In this document: positions 57,295 to 64,000 of the stretch, piece after piece
Numbering within the stretch: the first letter of the stretch is position 1
Layout: the number at the start of each line of letters is the position of its first letter
Assembly: GCA_950097015.1 (NCBI GenBank)
Contig: CATNEN010000039.1
Coordinates: 16,338,501-16,402,500 of the forward strand
Source of the DNA: Macrostomum hystrix
Lineage: Eukaryota; Platyhelminthes; Macrostomidae
Length of the DNA stretch: 64,000 bases
Direction: 5' to 3'
Translations under genes and position numbers: made by a program
Notes under the pieces: generated by a model
Database searches by the model: none
What the model saw: only the letters and a program-made list of their open reading frames with translations
What the model was told of the DNA's origin: nothing

Positions 57295-58226
57295 ACCTGC
57301 TTACCTGCTTCGGATTATCTCGCCTTCAAAAGCCGTCAGAAATCATTCTCGGGCATTGTTGACGAGGCGACCGCTCAGCAGCAGGCACAGAACGGATTCT
57401 ACAGTAACTCTCTCGATGGAGCTAGCTGCTTTGTCTGCGGCGCCAGCTCTGTTAAATTGAGCCAAGCTGCAGCTCAGGAGGACTCGAACCATCGACCTGG
57501 ATGTTTGCTTCCGCGGCTGCTGCAGCTGTTGCAAAAAAATGGCGCCGTGACGGAAACTGACATTGCGGTGGATTTGGCCAGACTACAAAATACTGTAATG
57601 CGACTTTTCCTGTTTCTGACTGATCAGAAAGTCGCATTTGTTGAATCTTTTGGATTCTCAAAATCCCAAACAATCCTAGGAGCACTTCGCCTGGCCTTTA
57701 AAACTAATTTCAAAGAGAATGGCTGGAAACTGGTGAGCTGATAGAGATTCTGCAGTCCTTCAACGAGGAGGTCTCCGCTCTGGCTGAAATTGTGTCGAGT
57801 CTTCTAAGGTCCTTGAGTCAGGGCGCTAGTCAAGGCTACAGCATAGGCAGCACAAGGACACAGCCTAATTTAATTCAAAATGAGCCGATTGGCACAACAA
57901 TCAGACCATGCGGCAGGTGAGGGACATCAATTTTTACCTCGACCTCAATTTGTCTTTTCTCGCTGCTTAATCTGAGCAATTTTTACCTGCTTCAAACAAT
58001 AACCCACAGCGCCTCAGTACAAGCTCCTAGTGTGGAAGCGAAACCACAAAGCGAACTAATTGAAGGCAGTCCATTTTGCACAATGTGCAAGACGCGGTCG
58101 CGCGATGTGGTCCTGCTTCCGTGCGCGCACCTCCTGTACTGCCGTCAGTGCGTCCTGGGAGCTCAAAGGTGTCCGCAGTGCGGTTCGCACATTTTGGCTG
58201 AGAAGAACGCATTTCTGACCTTATAG
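57295..58226 (+). CDS. IAP-family gene with BIR, UBA-like region and RING; one frame break
   Basis: From 57295 (after CTGTTAG) the frame reads TCLPASDYLAFKSRQKSFSG, NGFYSNSLDGASCFVCGASS, ...EDSNHRPGC: a BIR with C-x2-C but a shortened His-to-Cys spacing and no Trp. It continues VESFGFSKSQTILGALRLAF KTNFKENGWKL, a UBA-like segment. At about 57733 the frame breaks; from 57735 the next frame continues the same segment (ELIEILQSFNEEVSALAEIV). That exon ends at 57916 (GGCAG|GTGAGG). The last exon, 58010-58226, joins in phase and holds a perfect IAP RING (CTMC-x11-CAH-x3-CRQC-x6-CPQC) before AFLTL and stop. Upstream exons are needed for a start codon and would lie before the 17-kb satellite or be lost. 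It is either decaying or carries an assembly indel. Confidence 0.75.
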
Positions 58227-58236
58227 GGAACTGACG

Positions 58237-58413
58237 ATGCTGTGGCCTCCTAAACCCCACGACGCATACGTCATCAGCTGCCGGCTGGGTCAGACTCTTG
58301 TGGTAAGCATCAGTTATAAATGGCTTATGGCACTACCGACCGGGCTTAACCCTTTGAAGATTCCGCTCAAAACGAAACTGGACATAAAAGTGAAGGTAAC
58401 TGTGTGGCTTTAG
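58237..58413 (+). other. Short open frame with resemblance to GPI1/PIGQ core
   Basis: The ATG at 58237 reads MLWPPKPHDAYVISCRLGQT LVVSISYKWLMALPTGLNPLK IPLKTKLDIKVK, then GTAACT. WLM--P-GL resembles the conserved WLMGxPAGLKxN segment of PIGQ, a subunit of the GPI-GlcNAc transferase, but the following membrane segments are not found downstream. It may be an isolated exon or chance. Confidence 0.25.
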
Positions 58414-58728
58414 CATACATTACATTACATTATATAGCACAGTAACACAACTGTTCTTCAGAAAAATCTTCAAAGATTTGGGTTTGGGACTTATGATGGA
58501 ATTAGGATGTCTAAGCCTAAAGCAGTAATGTATCGATGCACATTGCTGCCAGTAGAAAGGAAGCGGCAGAAACTTTGGGTTTCACACTTGATTATGCTAC
58601 CTGCCGTGCCCCACAACATTTGATACTCGATTCTATTTCTTAATAGGTGAAATGTACGAGGCAAAGTGCCAGAGCCGTTATAAATAATTCAATTTCTAGA
58701 GATTAGAAAAACATTTAAATTTTTGAAT

Positions 58729-58990
58729 TCATCGTTTATATTCATCGTTGACATAATGTTCGCAGTTGATATAGGTTTCAGTGAGGTAATTAGATTTAGA
58801 AATCAGTTTAATGCACTTTTCTGATGGAGGGCAAAAATTTTCAGAGAAATGTCCCGGCTGTGGATCTACATCTCGTTTCACGTAGGAAAGGCATGGTACC
58901 AGATCACGTTCTAGATCATTGATCAAGTTAAATACACTCGCTTTATTGCGAGAACAATTGACAGAACCCCTCCCTGTCGAATGAGATATA
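58729..58990 (-). pseudogene. Inverted, truncated copy of the Ly6-like gene's second exon
   Basis: The minus strand reads NCSRNKASVFNLINDLERDL VPC...ENFCPPSEKCIKLISKS..., parallel to NCNKASVFNLTNDLKRDLVPC and ENFCPPSERCFKMVTKNS in the gene at 59591-60282. The Cys-rich start of the exon and any first exon are missing. A stop follows at 58729. Confidence 0.7.
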
Positions 58991-59590
58991 GGATCTCGGA
59001 TGTAGGATCAGCGGCATCCCATATTGGATGTATTTTCTGGGATATGGGATCTGTGGCACAGGATGCGGGATCTGAGGTGCGGAGAAATCTGAGAAAGAAC
59101 GATTTGATGTGACTGAAGAAAAGTCACTAGCTTTCGTTAACCTGGCTCTGTCTAAAAAGTCTGTCAAATATGGGCCCATGGGAAACATTCATTCGATGCT
59201 TGTAAAGTGCAATACTTCTTTGTTAGAGAGAAACTCCAGTAAGCTAGAAAGATTTCTAATAGTACAACACAAAAGTTCATCTCAGAAAAGTAATGCATGA
59301 AAAACGCAAAGTAGAGCTGAAATTTGTCATAGACAAAAGGCGGGCACCCCTGTGTCAGCCAGCACTGCCATAGACCGAGCCGGCTCGGACCTGTACTTTC
59401 TGCAGCATATTGAAGGGGCAGCGGCCCGAAACGAAGAATCAAATCCAACAACTGACAACACTGGACTAAGCATTCTGGCCGATTCTACTCAGCCGTTGCA
59501 AACCTGATCAGCAATTCAACTGCCACCTGCCAGCTAATCGACCAAATCTAACTGGGCTATTCGGAATCGAAGCTGGCAATCGTGACGACT

Positions 59591-60282
59591 ATGAAGCTGG
59601 TTATTGTTTGCGTGTTTCTTGCACTTGGAGGCATCCAGCTGGCTGATTGTATTAAATGTATCTGGTCGAGAAATAGAAGAGTAAAATTTTACGAATATAA
59701 GAATGACCATACTGAAACAGATTGTACTCCTGCGAACGTCACCAAGTGTAAAGTGGAATATCATCCAACTCATGGTGATGTTGAATTTCCTGAAGTGGTG
59801 AGCGACCGAATGAATTAAACTACTTTGATTAGCATATCAATTCGAAATCATAAAGCTACAGTTCGCCCTATAAATTTTACCCTATGCGGAAACTTTTTTA
59901 GGCACTGAAATATGGTTGCGGCGCCTGTCCTCCTACAAAATATTGCAAAGACTGCACGGGTGATAACTGCAATAAAGCGAGTGTATTTAACTTGACCAAT
60001 GATCTAAAACGTGATCTGGTACCATGCTTTTTCAAGTCGGAAGTGTTTTTCCCTGGTCAAGGCGTATTCCCAAGTCTCACAGAAGAAAATTTTTGCCCTC
60101 CATCCGAAAGGTGCTTTAAAATGGTTACTAAAAATTCTATACCCGAAGTGCATTTGAAAACCCTCATCGGCTGTGAAGAAGCGGTTAGACGCACTCACAG
60201 AGATTCACAAAATGGCTATCTTTTAAAGCTTGAAGGCTACGAATGCAAACCAAACCCAGAACAATCTGCTTGCATCCCATAG
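59591..60282 (+). CDS. Secreted Ly6/uPAR-like cysteine-rich protein
   Basis: Exon 1 (59591-59797) starts with a signal peptide (MKLVIVCVFLALGGIQLADC) and continues IKCIWSRNRRVKF...TDCTPANVTKC. The donor is GAAGTG|GTGAGC. Exon 2 (59902-60282) follows TTTTTTAG in phase 0: GCGACPPTKYCKDCTGDNCN completes a three-finger domain with its terminal CxxDNCN. A second Cys-containing half follows (LVPC, NFCPPSERC, IGC, YECKPNPEQSACIP, stop). It has about 195 residues and no C-terminal hydrophobic tail, so it is probably secreted rather than GPI-anchored. The family acts as extracellular ligands or receptor modulators; no specific role can be assigned. AATAAA at 60621. Confidence 0.75.
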
Positions 60283-60761
60283 AGTCTCCATGCTGATTCT
60301 GCGACTATTCTGCAAAATCTCTCTTATTACGCTTACCGTTTATGTCTATGTCAGCTTATTTCACTTGTCTCGCTAGAAAATTAATGAGGTCTTGAAAAAC
60401 TCGCTGCTTATTTAATGTTTAACTTAACAGACTCCTTCAGCTTTGCTACACTCTAATATTTTTAACACTAACAAATTATTCAAATGCACAAAGCCAAACA
60501 CAATAGCTAATCGACGATTTTTTACGCAAACCATCCCGTATTAATTTTGCGGCGCAACTAATGTTTTCTGCATGCGTTTTAACTTTAATAGAGCTATCTT
60601 TTAGTTGCACAGAGTACAACAATAAAATAGAATGAAAAATCATTTTTGGTTTTAGTAAATTTCACTAGCAAATTTTGCCCCCCTACAGGGAGCAGAAATA
60701 TTTTTAATTCGTCTAGTATATACTTTTTAGCTGCTGTATTTTCAGTTTTTTAAGCTATAAT

Positions 60762-61035
60762 GATCCCCCAGTTGACAATGATCCCCCAGTTGACAATGAT
60801 CCCCCAGTTGACAATGATCCCCCAGTTGACAATGATCCCCTAGTTGACGATGATCCCCCAGTTGACAATGATCCCCCAGTTGACAATGATCCCCCAGTTG
60901 ACAATGATCCCCCAGTTGACAATGATCCCCCAGTTGATGATGATCCCCCAGTTGACAATGATCCCCCAGTTGATGATGATCCCCCAGTTGATGATGACCC
61001 CCATTTATGATGATCCCCAGTTGACAATGTTCTCC
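60762..61035. repeat. 18-bp minisatellite, about 15 copies
   Basis: The unit is ATGATCCCCCAGTTGACA, with GTTGATG variants grouped at the right end. Both strands keep an open frame because the unit is a multiple of 3. Confidence 0.95.
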
Positions 61036-61192
61036 AGCTGCTTTTGTATAAAATTGAGAAGAACAATTTAGTTAAATGAATATTAGGCAAAATTATTATC
61101 ATACAAACATATATCATTATGACGTTATAAGATAACAAAATCAAAATGTAGACAATTCAGATCAATGACAAAAGAAAAATAGATTTAAATTC

Positions 61193-61351
61193 TGGTTGGC
61201 TATGATTCAAACGCTGGTTCAGCCATGATTCAAACGCTGGTTGGCTATGATTCAAACTTGGGTTTAGCTATGATTCAAACTCTGGTTGGCCATGATTCAA
61301 ACTCTGGTTGGCTATGATTCAAACTCTGGTTGGCTATGATTCAAACTCTGG
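61193..61351. repeat. 22-bp minisatellite, about 7 copies
   Basis: The unit is GATTCAAACTCTGGTTGGCT followed by AT. It abuts the 3' end of the reverse-transcriptase fragment. Confidence 0.9.
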
Positions 61352-61708
61352 TTAGCTATGATGATAGGTAGCTGCTTTGGACTGCCCGAAACGGAACTTA
61401 ATTCCCGTCTGACTGAAATCGTCGGGGTGAATACCACAGGCGCGGTACGCTTCGCTGAGGTCCACCTTTGTCATAAAACAGCCTCTGGACAGCTTTATCG
61501 CAAAGTTATCGGCGCACGTGAGTCGCAGCTTCTCCTGGCTGACCCATCTGGAGTTCAAAGTGTTGTTCAAAGGCCGACTGCAGTCGGGAATAAGGCGCAC
61601 ACGATCACTATCTTTGGGCAGGGCTTCAAGGGCGCTGACCACTTTTGGACGTCCGCCGGTCGGGCACTCGCGATACCGCCCACACTTGAGCTCTTTGTTA
61701 ATCTGCGT
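61352..61708 (-). pseudogene. Reverse-transcriptase fragment of a retrotransposon (DIRS/tyrosine-recombinase type likely)
   Basis: The minus strand reads INKELKCGRYRECP..RPKVVSALEALPKDSDRVRLIPDC SRPLNNTLN, then GCFMTKVDLSEAYRACGIHP DDFSQTGIKF. VSALxALPK, RLIxDCSRPL, the DLSEAYR palm motif and HPDDxxxTGIKF are reverse-transcriptase fingers/palm signatures as found in DIRS-like elements. It stops at the minisatellite; the catalytic YxDD region is missing. Confidence 0.75.
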
Positions 61709-62394
61709 TTAGATTAAACAGTGACTAAGCATGCCAAACTTAACAAACCCAATGTGAAACTAAAGAATCAAATGCTTTCACTGTCAATTACTTTCTTCGA
61801 TCTCTTTCTGACTTGCTCATGCCAGTTTAAAGAAATGACTTCCCTGTACACCTGCTCACTGCTCACTACCTCACTTCCTGTCACCCATTGGTTTTGGTTT
61901 TTTTCCAATGTCCTTGCCGCGGAAAAACCACGGCACGGACAAGGGAAAACCTATTTAGCTTAGTAGAGAAAGGGAACTACATTCAACATTCGATTTGATT
62001 ATATTTACTCATAGTCCGTTACCAACGATGAGTTTAATTTCTGCCTGTTTCTGAAGTTTACTTTTTTGGTTAATATGTGTTGTTGAGAACTGTATTTCAC
62101 ATTGCATGTTTGTAGTTGAACTGTATCTGAGCGTGGTTCCCAGAATATTTAAATGCAGTTAAATAGAAAAAAACGTGTTAATCTCCGGTGGAGTATCCCT
62201 GCTCATGTCTATGGTAAAAGTCAAGGAGAGAGAAAAGAGAAAAAGAAGCTACTACGAGTCAAACCTAAACTACTTTTTTCTGTGTTTGTCCCAAAATAAG
62301 GCACAAATCTGACTAGTTGAAATGGGGGGAGCTTTAATTACCGCCGACGATGTAATTGAGAGCTATAATTTTCCGCTCTATCCGATGAAACAAC
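61709..62394. other. Spacer without recognisable genes
   Basis: AT-rich. A GC hairpin occurs at 61909-61944 (GTCC-TT-GCCGCGG / CCACGGC-AC-GGAC around AAAAA). Confidence 0.4.
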
Positions 62395-62836
62395 TTCCAG
62401 AATCACAAAACACGGGCCAACTTTTTGTTGCGCAACTTCTGAAACAAGAATCAAGTCACCAGCTCTTTAGACCGTCGAGATATTAAATGTTTCTGGCCGA
62501 AGGCCAGGCCTTCAAAATTTATCAGCATGTCACCCAAATGTGCCTGCATCTCCGTCTTCGGTGTTTACCTGCATTTATCTATACCAATTTGCTGGACCTT
62601 CAAGGGCTACAACAGGTGGAAATAGGCCACTATGGACACCCTGACGCGAATTTATCCAATTTCACTGATCAAGCCTAAATATTAGGCGCAGCTCAACCAC
62701 ATGACACCATCGTCTAGTCTGTCAACCACCACAACCCAACGCTGTTAGCTTTCAGGCGCTGCCAAAAGAAATTGCAAGAGGGATCCCCCTTGGAATAAAA
62801 ACGGGCGGCAAAATGGATTGGTAGTCCTACTTTTAA
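62360..62836. mobile_element. Second copy of the piggyBac-like MITE, left end lost
   Basis: Collinear with 36890-37431 over CACGGGCCAACTTTTTGTTG, GTCGAGATATT, GTTTCTGGCCGAAGG, CACCCTGACGCGAATTT, CCTAAATATTAGGCGC and the right end TTGGTAGTCCTAC next to TTAA (62833-62836). The left TIR is not found; 62360-62400 matches the fragment at 1372-1410 instead. Confidence 0.75.
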
Positions 62837-62989
62837 TAGGCATGTTGTTCTATTGATTTGTAAAATAAAGGCCTATGTACTTGTGTAACTTATATTAGTG
62901 ACACTGCCTTAAGACCACAAGGAAATCTACGTTACATTAATTTAGTCTTGTCTAGCATATCCTAATAGTCCTTGATTAGGAGGTGAGTC

Positions 62990-63110
62990 TAGTAAAGCAA
63001 CAGGTTCTACTTTGCACCTGGGTACCTGAGCTCGAATTCAATCTTATTTCTGGCCAAGTCCAAGAAGACACAGTGAGAGTGTACACTGCTTAAAAAATGT
63101 TATCCGCCAG
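62990..63110 (+). repeat. Possible second-family SINE remnant
   Basis: CTAGTAAAGCAACAGGTTCT and GAGCTCGAATTCAATC resemble a decayed tRNA-like head, followed by GTGAGAGTGTACACTGC, the complement of the GCAGTGTACACTT block in the other copies. Confidence 0.35.
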
Positions 63111-63225
63111 TTTTACAGCAAGGATTTAAAGTGGCCCGAAGCTTACTGCATGACCACTGGAACCCAATATCGCAAGAATAATCCCATACCCTATGCATCG
63201 AGAAAACATGTCCTTGCCAGTGTAA

Positions 63226-63612
63226 TTCAGTCTCTCCTTGATAATCTCACAGAATACTTCTTATTGACAATGTCACCTTGATAATCTCACAGAATATTTC
63301 TTATTGACAATGTCACCTTGATAATCTCACAGAATATTTCTTATTGACAATGTCACCTTGATAATCTCACAGAATATTTCTTATTGACAATGTCACCTTG
63401 ATAATCTCACAGAATATTTCTTATTGACAATGTCACCTTGATAATCTCACAGAATATTTCTTATTGACAATGTCACCTTGATAATCTCACAGAATATTTC
63501 TTATTGACAATGTCACCTTGATAATCTCACAGAATATTTCTTATTGACAATGTCACCTTGATAATCTCACAGAATATTTCTTATTGACAATGTCACCTTG
63601 ATAATCTCTTAT
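63226..63612. repeat. 40-bp minisatellite, about 9.5 copies
   Basis: The unit is CTTGATAATCTCACAGAATA followed by TTTCTTATTGACAATGTCAC, nearly identical copies, then decaying GATAATCT/TTGACAAT motifs to about 63770. GATAATCTCAC is also part of the 41-bp unit at 25300-26735. Confidence 0.95.
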
Positions 63613-64000
63613 TGTTAATACGAGCCTATCATCCAGATAAACTCACTCAGATCATGCCGAAAATCTCTACTTGATAATCTCTTCTTGGCAATCTCATTTA
63701 GAAAATCTCTCGTTGATAGTCTCAGCCAGATAATCTTTACTTGACAATGACACCCAAATAATATCGTTCTGAAAATATAAGCATCTGTTATTCCTCGAGA
63801 ATACCAAACTAAGGAAATTTACTATTGAAAGCTGCTTACAGCAGATAATATTTAATATTTTTATGCGAGATAATATTATCCTCTAAAAAATCCACTATTC
63901 ATATTTTTACACCTCGAGACTCGAACGTTTAAAGTAGAGCTTTGGATGCAACCTTACAAAAATGAATTAAAAAACACATTTGTTTTTCGAAAGCGAACTT

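Overview
The window is nuclear DNA from an animal, not from a microbe. Genes are split by introns with clear GT/AG boundaries, exons are GC-richer than the surrounding AT-rich DNA, CAG-coded glutamine runs are frequent, and identifiable genes are animal genes: ABI (WAVE-complex Abl interactor), mitochondrial ribosomal protein uS9m/MRPS9, a shugoshin, BIR/RING inhibitor-of-apoptosis (IAP/BIRC) genes, an ACSF3-type acyl-CoA synthetase remnant, a C-type-lectin-like secreted protein and Ly6/uPAR-like proteins. Density of tandem repeats and the gene style would fit a free-living flatworm or another small invertebrate, but that is only a guess. Identifications are by eye, from conserved motifs and from reading frames that join across introns.

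Layout: 1-4434, 3' part of an unrecognised glutamine/serine-rich gene. 4435-6338, AT-rich spacer with a small minisatellite. 6339-7189, secreted PAN/C-type-lectin-like gene with a 1-nt frame break. 7190-13839, gene-poor, holding a hAT-like 811-bp MITE with 8-bp target duplication, a second inverted-repeat element and decayed SINEs. 13840-18306, shugoshin; its first intron carries a small gene on the opposite strand whose first exon and upstream region lie in a 1,083-bp, almost perfect direct duplication. 18307-20681, minisatellite spacer. 20682-22811, ABI. 22812-26814, three minisatellites. 26914-30025, MRPS9 in seven exons.

31142-58226 is an IAP neighbourhood: a BIR+UBA-like gene without RING (31142-32719), an ACSF3-like gene lacking its middle (35071-36599), a TTAA-flanked piggyBac-like MITE (36865-37431), a BIR+RING gene (37691-39397), a 17.2-kb satellite (39515-56730), then a BIR+UBA-like+RING gene with a frame break (57295-58226). 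58227-64000 holds a Ly6-like gene plus an inverted broken copy, a retrotransposon reverse-transcriptase fragment, another copy of the piggyBac-like MITE and three minisatellites.

The most distinctive features are (1) the 17-kb array built from two interchangeable 8-bp units, nearly free of cytosine on the + strand, with higher-order copies; (2) minisatellites whose units carry working-looking splice donors or acceptors at IAP exon borders; (3) a small nested gene whose promoter region and first exon have just been duplicated; (4) a cluster of IAP genes with different domain sets. Several frame breaks (7030, 57733) may be assembly indels or true decay; the sequence alone cannot say which.
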